Assembly: GCF_010993735.1 (NCBI RefSeq)
Contig: NZ_WQNI01000015.1
Coordinates: 1-64,000 of the forward strand
Direction: 5' to 3'
From: Chelativorans alearensis
GTDB lineage: Bacteria > Pseudomonadota > Alphaproteobacteria > Rhizobiales > Rhizobiaceae
Length of the DNA stretch: 64,000 bases
The translations under genes and the position numbers were made by a program. Below the pieces are notes generated by a model. It searched no databases. It saw only the letters and a program-made list of their open reading frames with translations, and was not told where the DNA came from. Positions 6,813-14,858 of the stretch are shown in pieces. Numbering within the stretch: position 1 is the first letter of the stretch; the number at the start of each line of letters is the position of its first letter.

Positions 6813-7796
6813 ATGACCCGCACCATCGTCGCCTCTGCGACCAAGGAAGTCGTCATCGGCTTCGATCAGCCCTTTTGCGTTATCGGCGAGCGCATCAACC
6901 CGACCGGCCGCAAGAAACTCGCCGCCGAGATGGTGGCCGGCAATTTCGAGACGGTGAAGAAGGACGCGCTCGACCAGGTCGCCGCCGGCGCCACCATGCT
7001 CGACGTGAACGCCGGCGTGACGGCGGTGGACCCGAACGCGACCGAGCCCGATCTTCTCGTCAAGACGCTCGAAATCGTCCAGGGCCTGGTGGACGTGCCG
7101 CTCTCCATCGATTCCTCCGTCTCGGCGGCCATCGAGGCGGCGCTGAAGGTGGCCAAGGGCAGGCCGCTGATCAATTCCGTCACCGGCGAGGACGAGAAGC
7201 TGGAGGCCATCCTGCCGCTCGTCAAGAAATACGACGTGCCGGTGGTGGCGATCTCCAACGACGAGACCGGCATTTCGGAAGACCCCGACGTACGCTTCGA
7301 GGTGGCCAGGAAGATCGTTCAGCGCGCCGCCGACTACGGCATCCCGGCGCACGACATCGTCGTCGACCCGCTGGTGATGCCCATCGGCGCCATGGGTACG
7401 GCCGGCAAGCAGGTTTTCGCCCTTCTGCGCCGCTTGCGGGAGGAACTGAAGGTCAACACCACGTGTGGCCTTTCCAACATCTCCTTTGGCCTGCCGCACC
7501 GCCACGGCATCAATGCCGGCTTCATCCCCATGGTCATCGGCGCCGGCATGACCAGCGCTATCATGAACCCCTGCCGCCCGCAGGAGATGGAGATGGTGCG
7601 CGCGGCCAACGTTTTGAACGGCACCGACCCCAATTGCCACACCTGGATCATGACCTATCGCGATCACCAGCCGGCGGCCTCGGGGAACTCCGGCGCTTCC
7701 ACGGAGTCTTCTAGCGGAAACGGCAACCACGCGGCCTCCGCCGGCCGCCGCCGCGGCGGCCGCGAGGCGCGCATGGCGCGGACCGGGCGGGGGTAG
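6813..7796 (+). CDS. Methyltetrahydrofolate:corrinoid methyltransferase (MtgA/AcsE type)
   Basis: 327 residues with a strong GGAGG site. Residues 1-285 form a dihydropteroate-synthase-like barrel with IGERINPTGRK, MLDVNAG, PLSIDSS and NTTCGLSNISFGLP, all typical of the methyl-THF corrinoid methyltransferases. It would move the methyl group from the methylated corrinoid protein to tetrahydrofolate (or the reverse). The last ~40 residues are unusual: a Ser/Gly/Asn linker, then the basic tail GRRRGGREARMARTGRG. Similar RG-type tails occur on two other proteins of the cluster. Confidence 0.92.
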   Translation: MTRTIVASATKEVVIGFDQPFCVIGERINPTGRKKLAAEMVAGNFETVKKDALDQVAAGATMLDVNAGVTAVDPNATEPDLLVKTLEIVQGLVDVPLSIDSSVSAAIEAALKVAKGRPLINSVTGEDEKLEAILPLVKKYDVPVVAISNDETGISEDPDVRFEVARKIVQRAADYGIPAHDIVVDPLVMPIGAMGTAGKQVFALLRRLREELKVNTTCGLSNISFGLPHRHGINAGFIPMVIGAGMTSAIMNPCRPQEMEMVRAANVLNGTDPNCHTWIMTYRDHQPAASGNSGASTESSSGNGNHAASAGRRRGGREARMARTGRG

Positions 7797-7868
7797 AAGC
7801 CGATCAGGAGGTGATAGTGCTCTTTCGCGCCCCCCTCTGGCCTGCCGGGCATTCGCCCCACGCTTCCG

Positions 7869-7987
7869 TCGTCATCCCGGAAGCCGGAGCGGAGCGGAGG
7901 CTGTCCGGGGCCCATTCCGGCGCGCGGGCAAGTCACGGAATGGATCCCGGCTCGCGGGAGCTACGCTCCCTTGGCCGGGATGACGCG
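7869..7987. repeat. Dispersed intergenic repeat, copy 1 of 2 (GTCATCCCGG ends)
   Basis: About 119 bp bounded by the inverted ends CGTCATCCCGG and CCGGGATGACG. The interior shares AAGCCGGAGCG, GGAGGCTGTC, CCCATTC and GTCACGGA with the copy at 10122-10277. It lies just before the reactivase gene, as copy 2 lies just after it. It is a typical short non-coding rhizobial-type intergenic element with no open frame of note. Confidence 0.75.
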
Positions 7988-8049
7988 CAAGGCGCGGGGG
8001 AGATGCTCGGAGACGCAATGCTTTGCGACCATTCAAGGTCGCTCGCCCC

Positions 8050-10107
8050 ATGAACGCTCCGCCCAACATAACCGACCACCTGGTCCTCTTCATGCCCTCG
8101 GGCAAGCGCGGGCGTTTTGCCAAGGGCACGACCATCCTCGATGCCGCGCGCCAGCTCGGCGTCTATGTGGAGAGCGTGTGCGGCGGGCGGGCGACCTGCG
8201 GGCGCTGCCAGATCGAGGTGCAGGAAGGCCACTTCGCCAAGCACAAGATCTCCTCCTCCAGGGACAGCATCTCCCCGGTCGGGCCGAAGGAGGCGCGCTA
8301 TGCCGAAAAGCGCGCGCTGCCCGTAGGCCGGCGCCTCTCCTGCTCGGCGACCATCGAAGGCGATCTCGTCGTTGACGTCCCGCAGGATGCCATCGTCAAT
8401 GCGCAAGTGGTGCGCAAGGACGCCGACCAGCGGGTGATCGAGCGCTATCCGGCGGTGCAGCTTTGCTATGTCGAGGTGGACGAGCCCGACATGCACAAGC
8501 CGCTGGGCGATCTCGACCGCCTGAAGGCGGCGCTCGGAAAGGACTGGGGCTTCAACCGCCTGGAGGCGGACGCGCATCTTCTGAGCCAGGTTCAAGGCAT
8601 CCTGCGCCAGGGCAAATGGGCCGTCACCGCCGCCGTCCATCACGACGACGAGGGGGACGCGGCGCGCATCATTGCACTGTGGCCGGGGCTGAAGAACGAG
8701 GCCTACGGGATCGCCTGCGACATCGGCTCGACCACGATCGCCATGCACATGGTGTCGCTTCTGTCGGGCCGCGTGGTGGCGTCGGCCGGCGCATCGAACC
8801 CGCAGATCCGCTTCGGCGAAGATCTGATGAGCCGCGTTTCCTACGTCATGATGAACCCGGACGGCAGGCAGGCCATGACCAAGGCCGTGCGCCAGGAGGT
8901 CTCCAAGCTCGTCGACAAGGTGGCGACCGAAGGCGGCGTGGAGCGCATCGACATCCTGGACGCCGTCTTCGTCGGCAACCCGATCATGCATCACCTGTTC
9001 CTCGGCATCGACCCGACGGAGCTTGGCGGTGCGCCCTTCGCGCTCGCCGTTTCGGGCGCGGTGAAGGCGCGGGCGAGCGACTTGCGCCTGAACCTCAACC
9101 CCGGCGCGCGCCTCTACATGCTGCCCTGCATCGCCGGCCATGTGGGCGCGGACGCGGCCGCCGTCACCTTGTCGGAAGGCCCGCACCGCCAGGACGAGAT
9201 GATGCTGATCGTCGATGTCGGCACCAATGCCGAGATCGTGCTCGGCAACCGGCAGCGCGTGGTCGCCGCCTCCTCCCCCACCGGCCCCGCCTTCGAGGGC
9301 GCGGAGATCTCCTCCGGCCAGCGCGCCGCCCCGGGCGCCATCGAGCGCGTGCGCATCGACCGCGAGACGCTTGAGCCGCGCTTCCGTGTCATCGGCTCCG
9401 AACTATGGTCGGACGAGCCGGGGTTCACTGAAGCCGTTCAGGCGACCGGCGTCAGCGGCATCTGCGGCTCCGGCATCATCGAGGTGATCGCCGAGATGTA
9501 CCTTTCCGGCATCGTCTCCGAGGATGGCGTGATCGACGGCGCGCTGGCCGAAAGGAGCCCGCGCATCTTCTCTGAGGGCCGCACCTTCTCCTACCTGCTC
9601 CACGAGGGCGAGCCGCGCATCACCGTGACGCAGAACGACGTGCGCGCGATCCAGCTCGCCAAAGCGGCGCTTTATGCCGGCACCAAGCTTTTGATGGAAA
9701 AGCAGGGTGTTGCGACGGTCGACACGATCCGCTTTGCCGGCGCCTTCGGCTCCTTTATCGACCCCACCTACGCCATGACGCTGGGCCTGATCCCGGATTG
9801 CGAGCTGGACAAGGTCTCCGCCGTCGGCAACGCCGCCGGCACCGGCGCGCGCATGGCGCTCTTGAACCGCAACCACCGCCGCGAGATCGAGGAGACGGTG
9901 CGCAGGATCGAGAAGATCGAAACCGCGCTCGAGCCGAAATTCCAGGAGCACTTCGTCTATGCGATGGCGCTGCCCAACAAGGTGGACCCCTACCCGAAGC
10001 TCGGCCGCCAGGTGACCCTGCCGCCGCGTAAGGTGCTTAGCGAAGGTGGGACGGAAGGGCCCCGCCGGCGCCCACGCGAGGAGCGCGAGGCGCGGCGGCG
10101 GCGGTAA
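8050..10107 (+). CDS. Corrinoid protein reductive activator (2Fe-2S ferredoxin + ASKHA ATPase)
   Basis: 685 residues from ATG 8050; an in-frame ATG nine codons earlier is possible. An N-terminal plant-type ferredoxin domain carries Cys44, Cys50, Cys53 and Cys98 (CGGRATCGRC then SCSA), which would bind a [2Fe-2S] cluster. A linker leads to the ASKHA-fold ATPase with phosphate loops DIGSTT (~224) and DVGTNAEI (~389). Such RACE/RamA-like proteins rescue oxidised Co(II) corrinoid using ATP and low-potential electrons. The C-terminus is a charged Arg/Glu tail (PRRRPREEREARRRR). Needed here because aerobic conditions will often inactivate the cofactor. Confidence 0.93.
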   Translation: MNAPPNITDHLVLFMPSGKRGRFAKGTTILDAARQLGVYVESVCGGRATCGRCQIEVQEGHFAKHKISSSRDSISPVGPKEARYAEKRALPVGRRLSCSATIEGDLVVDVPQDAIVNAQVVRKDADQRVIERYPAVQLCYVEVDEPDMHKPLGDLDRLKAALGKDWGFNRLEADAHLLSQVQGILRQGKWAVTAAVHHDDEGDAARIIALWPGLKNEAYGIACDIGSTTIAMHMVSLLSGRVVASAGASNPQIRFGEDLMSRVSYVMMNPDGRQAMTKAVRQEVSKLVDKVATEGGVERIDILDAVFVGNPIMHHLFLGIDPTELGGAPFALAVSGAVKARASDLRLNLNPGARLYMLPCIAGHVGADAAAVTLSEGPHRQDEMMLIVDVGTNAEIVLGNRQRVVAASSPTGPAFEGAEISSGQRAAPGAIERVRIDRETLEPRFRVIGSELWSDEPGFTEAVQATGVSGICGSGIIEVIAEMYLSGIVSEDGVIDGALAERSPRIFSEGRTFSYLLHEGEPRITVTQNDVRAIQLAKAALYAGTKLLMEKQGVATVDTIRFAGAFGSFIDPTYAMTLGLIPDCELDKVSAVGNAAGTGARMALLNRNHRREIEETVRRIEKIETALEPKFQEHFVYAMALPNKVDPYPKLGRQVTLPPRKVLSEGGTEGPRRRPREEREARRRR

Positions 10108-10121
10108 GAAGAAAACGCCGC

Positions 10122-10277
10122 CGTCATCCCGGAAGCCGGAGCGACAGCGGAGGCTGTCTGGGACCCATTCTCGCCTCGCTGAAGCTCCGGCGAAGCGGGC
10201 CGGAATGTGGCCAGGTCACGGAGTGGGTCCCGGATAGCCGCCTTTCGCTACGCTTAAGGCGACTTCCGGGATGACGC
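10122..10277. repeat. Dispersed intergenic repeat, copy 2 of 2 (GTCATCCCGG ends)
   Basis: About 156 bp bounded by CGTCATCCC and GGGATGACG, related to 7869-7987 but longer by an inserted middle segment (CGCCTCGCTGAAGCTCCGG region). It separates the reactivase gene from the convergent LysR gene and could fold as a stop for both. Confidence 0.75.
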
Positions 10278-10306
10278 GGATTGACCCGACCTCAACTCAT
10301 CCCGGA

Positions 10307-11206
10307 TCAGAAGCGCCCCGTCTCGTGGAAAAGCTCGAAGGCGGCGCGGATGTGGTCGGCGGCGGCGCGGACCGGGGCGGAGGCATCGGGCGCCACCGCC
10401 ATGCCGATCTGATAGTTGCCCATCTCCGGCAGGCCGTCCTTCGACCCGAGTTCCACCAGATCGCCGCCGATGAAGGATTTGGGCAGCGGCGCCACCGCGA
10501 GATCGGACAGGATCGCCGCCCTCTGCCCGGCAGTATGCGCGCTCATATAGGCCACGCGATAGCTGCGCCCCTGCTCGCCCAGCACCTCCAGCGCCGCGGA
10601 GCGCCAGGCACAGCCCTCTTCCCAGATCGAGACCGGCAGCGGTTCGCGCATATGCGCACAGCCGCCTTTCGCACCCGCCCAGACGATCGGCTCCGTGAGA
10701 AGAACCTCGACGCTCGAGTCCATCATCTTGTCCGGGCAGGTCATCAGGATGATGTCGAGCTGGCGGGCGGCCATGCGCTTCCTGAGGTTCCCGCTCTGAT
10801 CGATCGTCACGTCGACGGCGATGGCCGGGTGGGTTTGCGCGAAGCGCTTCAGGACGCTCGGCAGCACCCGCTCGCCGAAATCGTCCGGCGATCCCAGCCG
10901 CACGATGCCGCTGATGTCCGGCATGACGAACTTTGAGACCGCCTCGCGGTTGAGCGCCAGGAGGCGCCGCGCATAGCTGAGAAGCAGGTCTCCATCCGCC
11001 GTTAGCGTCACCGAGCGCGCGTCGCGCGTAAAGACCGCGCGCCCGAGGATGTCCTCCAGCTTCTTGATCTGCATGGAGACGGCCGACGGCGTGCGGAAGA
11101 CGGCGTTGGCCGCGGCGGTAAAGCTGCCGGTCTCGGCGATCGCCACAAAGGTGCGCAGAACATCGAGCTCGAGCAGCGGCAGGGGATGGTTGAGCGGGGC
11201 GTTCAT
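10307..11206 (-). CDS. LysR-family transcriptional regulator
   Basis: 299 residues from ATG 11206 with GGAAGAGAG upstream; a 40-codon upstream extension is open but lacks a site. The N-terminal winged HTH reads LDVLRTFVAIAETGSFTAAA ... TPSAVSMQIKKLE. The C-terminal half is the periplasmic-binding-like effector domain. It is divergent from the DUF1127 gene at 11325 across 118 bp, an arrangement that suggests it controls those small genes. It is convergent to the corrinoid reactivase gene, so control of the one-carbon cluster is less likely. Confidence 0.9.
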   Translation of the reverse strand: MNAPLNHPLPLLELDVLRTFVAIAETGSFTAAANAVFRTPSAVSMQIKKLEDILGRAVFTRDARSVTLTADGDLLLSYARRLLALNREAVSKFVMPDISGIVRLGSPDDFGERVLPSVLKRFAQTHPAIAVDVTIDQSGNLRKRMAARQLDIILMTCPDKMMDSSVEVLLTEPIVWAGAKGGCAHMREPLPVSIWEEGCAWRSAALEVLGEQGRSYRVAYMSAHTAGQRAAILSDLAVAPLPKSFIGGDLVELGSKDGLPEMGNYQIGMAVAPDASAPVRAAADHIRAAFELFHETGRF

Positions 11207-11324
11207 CTCTCTTCCTTCAATTTCTCTGAACCAAAGCATCATTTCATTGCGTTTGATTGAACACAAGAAAAGCGGGATAGTCAACACCGAAGCCGCAGAG
11301 CGGCAATGACGAGAGGAGCATCCC

Positions 11325-11510
11325 ATGTCTGTTCAAACCGCAGTGAGCAACTATCTGCGCCGTCGGATCGCGCTCTGGGAGCGCCGGCGCACCGACCGTT
11401 TCATCCGCAACCTGCCGTTCGAAATCCAGAAGGATATCGGCTGGCCCGACGGCGGAACCCGCCGCGCCCGGTTGCATTCAAAGGACTCGCTTTGGGAGCG
11501 GCGCTGGTAG
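11325..11510 (+). CDS. DUF1127 small basic protein
   Basis: 61 residues; GAGGAG lies before the ATG. The core WERRRTDRFIRNLPFEIQKD is the YjiS/DUF1127 signature: an Arg-rich helix followed by NLP and DIGWP. Proteins of this type in rhizobia and Agrobacterium influence phosphate, carbon or RNA turnover. It is divergent from the LysR gene and followed by two or three further very small genes. Confidence 0.88.
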   Translation: MSVQTAVSNYLRRRIALWERRRTDRFIRNLPFEIQKDIGWPDGGTRRARLHSKDSLWERRW

Positions 11511-11547
11511 CCCCCTTTTCAAGGCACCGCGGCGGAAGGAAGGAACC

Positions 11548-11742
11548 ATGTTCAACATGTTCAGCCATTACGTCACCGGATACGTGGAAGTGATGCAGCA
11601 GCGGCGCACCGAACGCGTCGTCCGCGGCCTTCCCGCATACATCCGGCCCGCACACGCCCGGAAAGAGATTGCCTCGCCGCCGGAAAAGCGCACCGAGAGC
11701 ACGTTCCCGAGACGCCACGAGGAAAAGGAGGCCTCGTCATGA
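11548..11742 (+). CDS. Small DUF1127-like protein
   Basis: 64 residues. The segment QRRTERVVRGLPAYIR parallels RRTDRFIRNLPFEIQ of the DUF1127 protein 37 bp upstream, so it looks like a diverged paralogue; the C-terminus is charged and different. The GGAAGGAAGG tract before the ATG is a good ribosome-binding site. Its stop overlaps the next start (ATGA), so it is coupled to the 37-residue gene behind it. Confidence 0.65.
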   Translation: MFNMFSHYVTGYVEVMQQRRTERVVRGLPAYIRPAHARKEIASPPEKRTESTFPRRHEEKEASS

Positions 11743-11852
11743 GGTATCTGAAGGCACTGGTCGATTTCGCCCGCGAGTTCCACGATATCACCGAGCATGC
11801 GCGCACCGGCCGCAAGCCGGCGCGGCGCAAGCCCGGTACCGAAAGGCGATGA
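11739..11852 (+). CDS. 37-residue small protein in the DUF1127 set
   Basis: Begins MRYLKALVDFAREFHDITEH and ends with a basic Arg/Lys tail. It has a near-perfect AAGGAGG seven to ten bases before its ATG, and the ATG overlaps the stop of the upstream gene by four bases. Both facts favour a real translated gene despite the length. No family recognised; membrane insertion is unlikely. Confidence 0.6.
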   Translation: MRYLKALVDFAREFHDITEHARTGRKPARRKPGTERR

Positions 11853-12012
11853 TGCGGCCGGTCCGTGTCGCATTTCCTAACGGCCGCTTCGCATTTCGCG
11901 CGGTCGTTGCCCTCGATCGAGCGTAGAAGGCCGGCAAGACGAGCCGCCCCACTCCATCGCCCGCATGTGAAGGCGCTCGGTCTAGAGCCGATACGATCTG
12001 ATGGAGACGAGC

Positions 12013-12144
12013 ATGAAACTCATTCATTTCCTTCGCGGGGAAAGGCGCGGACAAAGCCGCACACCCCGCGAGCGCCTGAAAAACACCATGCCGGGCGAGA
12101 CGGGAGCCCTGGCGGCCCTGCGCCTGGGGTTCCTGATCAACTGA
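12013..12144 (+). CDS. Possible 43-residue small protein
   Basis: Starts MKLIHFLRGERRGQSRTPRE and ends LRLGFLIN, with GGAG before the ATG. It is followed 31 bp later by a strong hairpin (12176-12209), as expected for the last gene of the small-protein run. No homologue recognised. The 160-bp gap before it and the short length keep confidence low. Confidence 0.4.
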   Translation: MKLIHFLRGERRGQSRTPRERLKNTMPGETGALAALRLGFLIN

Positions 12145-12175
12145 CAGCCATCCATGCCGGCACACGGCACCGGAA

Positions 12176-12209
12176 AAAGCGCCGCATCGGCCACCCGCTG
12201 CGGCGCTTT
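12176..12209 (+). terminator. Hairpin terminator after the small-protein run
   Basis: AAAGCGCCGCA (12176-12186) and TGCGGCGCTTT (12199-12209) form a perfect 11-bp stem with a 12-base loop. The T-run is only three bases followed by GTCTGCC. It separates the DUF1127-type genes from the GlxA-type regulator. Confidence 0.65.
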
Positions 12210-12332
12210 GTCTGCCTGCAAAAAATCCTCTCTAAGCGCCCCCGCACTCAATTGACAGACAAGGCTTTTCCAGCGCAGGCTTTCCTGTTAACGACATCGC
12301 GTTCGGCGGGTGATGATGCGCAGGAGGCCGGC

Positions 12333-13331
12333 ATGCAGGACGAAAAGCCGTTCAAGAGATCGCTGGTGTTCTTCCTTGTGCCCGACTTCACGATGGTCGC
12401 CTTCGCGACCGCGCTGGAGCCGCTGAGGGCCGCGAACCGCATGGCCGGCTACGAGGCCTATGGCTGGCGCCTTGCCAGCGTCGACGGGGGGCCCGTGCGG
12501 GCGTCCAACGGGGTGGAGATAGCCGTCGATTCCTCCCTTGCCGACGAGCGGCAGAAGATGACGGGCCGCGACAGGCCCACCATGGTGGTGGTGTGCGGCG
12601 GCCTCGGCATCGAGACCTACGTCAACAAGTCGGTCTTCGCCTGGCTGCGCGAGGAGTATAACCGCGGCGTCGCGCTCGGCGGCCTGTGCACCGGCGCCCA
12701 CGTCCTGGCGGCCGCCGGGCTGCTGGCCAACAAGCGCTGCGCCATCCACTGGGAGAACCTGCCTGGCTTTGCCGAAAAGTTCCCCAAGGCCAATGTCTTC
12801 GCCGATCTCTTCGAGATCGACGCCAACATCTACACCTGCGCCGGCGGCACGGCGGCCATGGACATGATGTTCCACCTCATCGGCGAGGACTTCGACGACA
12901 ACATCGTCAACCGCGTGTGCGAGCAGTTGCTGACGGACCGCGTACGCAGCCCCTCCGACCGCCAGCGCCTGCCGCTGAGGGCCCGCCTCGGCGTGCAGAA
13001 CTCAAAGGTGCTGACCATCATCGAATTGATGGAGGCCAATCTTTCCGAGCCGCTGTCGCTTGTGGAGGTCGCCGAGGCGGTCGGCCTGTCACGGCGCCAG
13101 ATCGAGCGCCTGTTCCGCCAGGAGATGGGCCGCTCGCCGGCACGCTATTATCTGGAGATCCGGCTCGACCGGGCCCGGCATCTGCTCATCCAGTCGACGA
13201 TGCCCGTGGTGGAAGTGGCGGTGGCCTGCGGCTTCGTCTCCGCCTCGCATTTCTCCAAGTGCTACCGCGAACTCTACGCCCGCTCGCCGCAACAGGAGCG
13301 CGCCGACCGCAAGCAGCTTATCGCGGCGTAA
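12333..13331 (+). CDS. GlxA/GbdR-type transcriptional regulator (PfpI-like + AraC HTH)
   Basis: 332 residues from ATG 12333 with AGGAGG-type site (CAGGAGGCC). Residues ~1-195 are a DJ-1/PfpI-like sensor domain (LGGLCTGAHVLAAAGLL shows the nucleophile-elbow Cys). Residues ~225-325 are an AraC-type double HTH (LSRRQIERLFRQEMG, then VACGFVSASHFSKCYRELY). This is the architecture of GbdR, which activates dimethylglycine and sarcosine catabolism in Pseudomonas. The nearby dimethylglycine dehydrogenase and soxBDAG genes make that role likely here; the assignment to GbdR is inference. Confidence 0.85.
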   Translation: MQDEKPFKRSLVFFLVPDFTMVAFATALEPLRAANRMAGYEAYGWRLASVDGGPVRASNGVEIAVDSSLADERQKMTGRDRPTMVVVCGGLGIETYVNKSVFAWLREEYNRGVALGGLCTGAHVLAAAGLLANKRCAIHWENLPGFAEKFPKANVFADLFEIDANIYTCAGGTAAMDMMFHLIGEDFDDNIVNRVCEQLLTDRVRSPSDRQRLPLRARLGVQNSKVLTIIELMEANLSEPLSLVEVAEAVGLSRRQIERLFRQEMGRSPARYYLEIRLDRARHLLIQSTMPVVEVAVACGFVSASHFSKCYRELYARSPQQERADRKQLIAA

Positions 13332-13434
13332 CCCTATGCTATCATTCGAAAACCAGAAAATTGAAGAAACAAAGAGCAGCTGAGCCAACTCGGCCAAGCC
13401 GCCAAATTGCCTTGGGAAACGGGACGACTTCTCC

Positions 13435-13884
13435 ATGACGGCCAGCAACCGCATCGTCCTCTCCAGCGACCACGCCGCCATTCAGCTCCGACAGGCCATT
13501 GCTGTTCATATCGCGGCGCATGGCTGGGTGGTGGTCGACATCGGACCGACGACGCCGGAGAGCACACACTATCCTAAGCACGGCGAAGCGGCGGCGCGGC
13601 TCGTCGCCTCCGGCGATTGCCGGTTTGGCATCATCCTATGCGGCACCGGCCAGGGCATCATGATGGCGGCGAACAAGGTAAAGGGCATCCGTTGCGGCGT
13701 CTGCGTCGACACATTTTCAGCCCGCATGATCCGCCAGCACAACGACGCCAACATGCTTTCGATTGGCGTGCGCGTGGTGGGCGAAGGGCTGGCGCTCGAT
13801 ATCGTAGATGCGTTCCTGACCGCCCAGTTCGAGGGCGGCCGGCATGCGGCGCGGGTGGAGATGATTGGGGCACTGGAGGGGTAG
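13435..13884 (+). CDS. rpiB: Ribose-5-phosphate isomerase B (RpiB/LacAB family)
   Basis: 149 residues. Family motifs are SSDHAA near the N-terminus, the nucleotide-sugar loop CGTGQGIMMAANKVKGIR around residue 70, and RQHNDANMLSIGVR. The cysteine in CGTG is the catalytic base of RpiB enzymes. It interconverts ribose 5-phosphate and ribulose 5-phosphate, or handles a related sugar phosphate such as an erythrose or allose derivative. It stands alone, so the physiological substrate is open. Confidence 0.88.
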   Translation: MTASNRIVLSSDHAAIQLRQAIAVHIAAHGWVVVDIGPTTPESTHYPKHGEAAARLVASGDCRFGIILCGTGQGIMMAANKVKGIRCGVCVDTFSARMIRQHNDANMLSIGVRVVGEGLALDIVDAFLTAQFEGGRHAARVEMIGALEG

Positions 13885-13896
13885 CGCCGTTTCTTG

Positions 13897-13942
13897 CTCA
13901 ATTCCGGACGGAAAACCGGTTTCCGCTTTTCCCGGAAAGCGA
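13897..13942. repeat. Rhizobial-type short palindrome after rpiB
   Basis: The stretch TTCCGGACGGAAAACCGG followed by TTTCCGCTTTTCCCGGAA forms an imperfect hairpin. It looks like the short GGAAAACCGG-type palindrome scattered through rhizobial genomes. It separates the convergent rpiB and DUF1194 genes and may act as a stop. Confidence 0.55.
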
Positions 13943-13949
13943 AAGCGCC

Positions 13950-14771
13950 TCACGGCTCCCGCCAGATCCAGGTGCGGTTCTGCCACATCTTCTCCCCGAT
14001 CATGCAGTCATAGGACGGGGCCGCTTGCGCCGGGACCACCGGTGGGCGCAGGGAGCGCGGCGTTGTGCCGGCAAGCTCGATCACCAGCTTGCGGCGCACG
14101 GCCTCGGGGAAGTGCGACCAGTCGTTGACCGGGATCATGAAAGCCCCTGGCCCGCCGATCACGCACTCGCTGTAATAGACGTCGAGATTCTCCACGTCGT
14201 AGGCGGTGGTGAGCCCGTCATTGGTCATCAACGGCAGGCCGTTGATGGTGATGCCGGCCGCAACGAGGTTGTCACGCGCCCCTGCCACCGGCGGGCCCTG
14301 GTTGTTGGGCCCGTCGCCGGATATGTCGAGCACGCGGCGCGGGGCCCGGAAGCCGCTTTCGGCGAAAAGGTCGGCGGCGAAGTTCATGGCGCCGGAGATC
14401 GAGGTGCGCCGGGCGCTGGTGGGCGGATTGACGTTGAGGCGCTCGGCCACGCGCGCCGCGTCCTCAGCCGAAGCGATGACCGTCCATGGCACGACGACAC
14501 GGTGGGAAAAATCCCCCGCCCACTCGAAATACGCGATTGCGATGCGGCCGTGCCTGCCTGCCTCGATGGCCTGAAGCACCGTTTCGTTGGTAAGCGCGGC
14601 CGCATAACCCTCGCGCTGGATGCTCATCTCGGCCGGCGACATGGACAGCGACACGTCGACGCCCAGCGCAAGTTCGACATCCACCGCTTCCTGTGCATGG
14701 GCGCAAACGGGGGCCAGCGCGGCGAGCGCGCCAAAGAGCAGCCTACGCCAATGCCGTCCGGTGATCGACAT
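13950..14771 (-). CDS. DUF1194 secreted von Willebrand factor A-like protein
   Basis: 273 residues with a signal peptide (LLFGALAALAPVCAHAQ). The start of the mature domain, VDVELALGVDVSLSMSPAE, carries a MIDAS-like DxSxS, the DUF1194 hallmark. TSISGAMNFAADLF and RVLDISGDGPNNQG follow as further VWA elements. The role of DUF1194 proteins is unknown. It is followed by no co-directional gene and is unrelated in sequence to its flanking metabolic genes. Confidence 0.85.
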   Translation of the reverse strand: MSITGRHWRRLLFGALAALAPVCAHAQEAVDVELALGVDVSLSMSPAEMSIQREGYAAALTNETVLQAIEAGRHGRIAIAYFEWAGDFSHRVVVPWTVIASAEDAARVAERLNVNPPTSARRTSISGAMNFAADLFAESGFRAPRRVLDISGDGPNNQGPPVAGARDNLVAAGITINGLPLMTNDGLTTAYDVENLDVYYSECVIGGPGAFMIPVNDWSHFPEAVRRKLVIELAGTTPRSLRPPVVPAQAAPSYDCMIGEKMWQNRTWIWREP

Positions 14772-14858
14772 GGCCCAAGTTTACGTGAAGCGCGGGGCGC
14801 GGCAATCCGCTAGAGCAAAATCTCGTTCACTTTTACGAGACGAATGAAAGCCCGCGCC

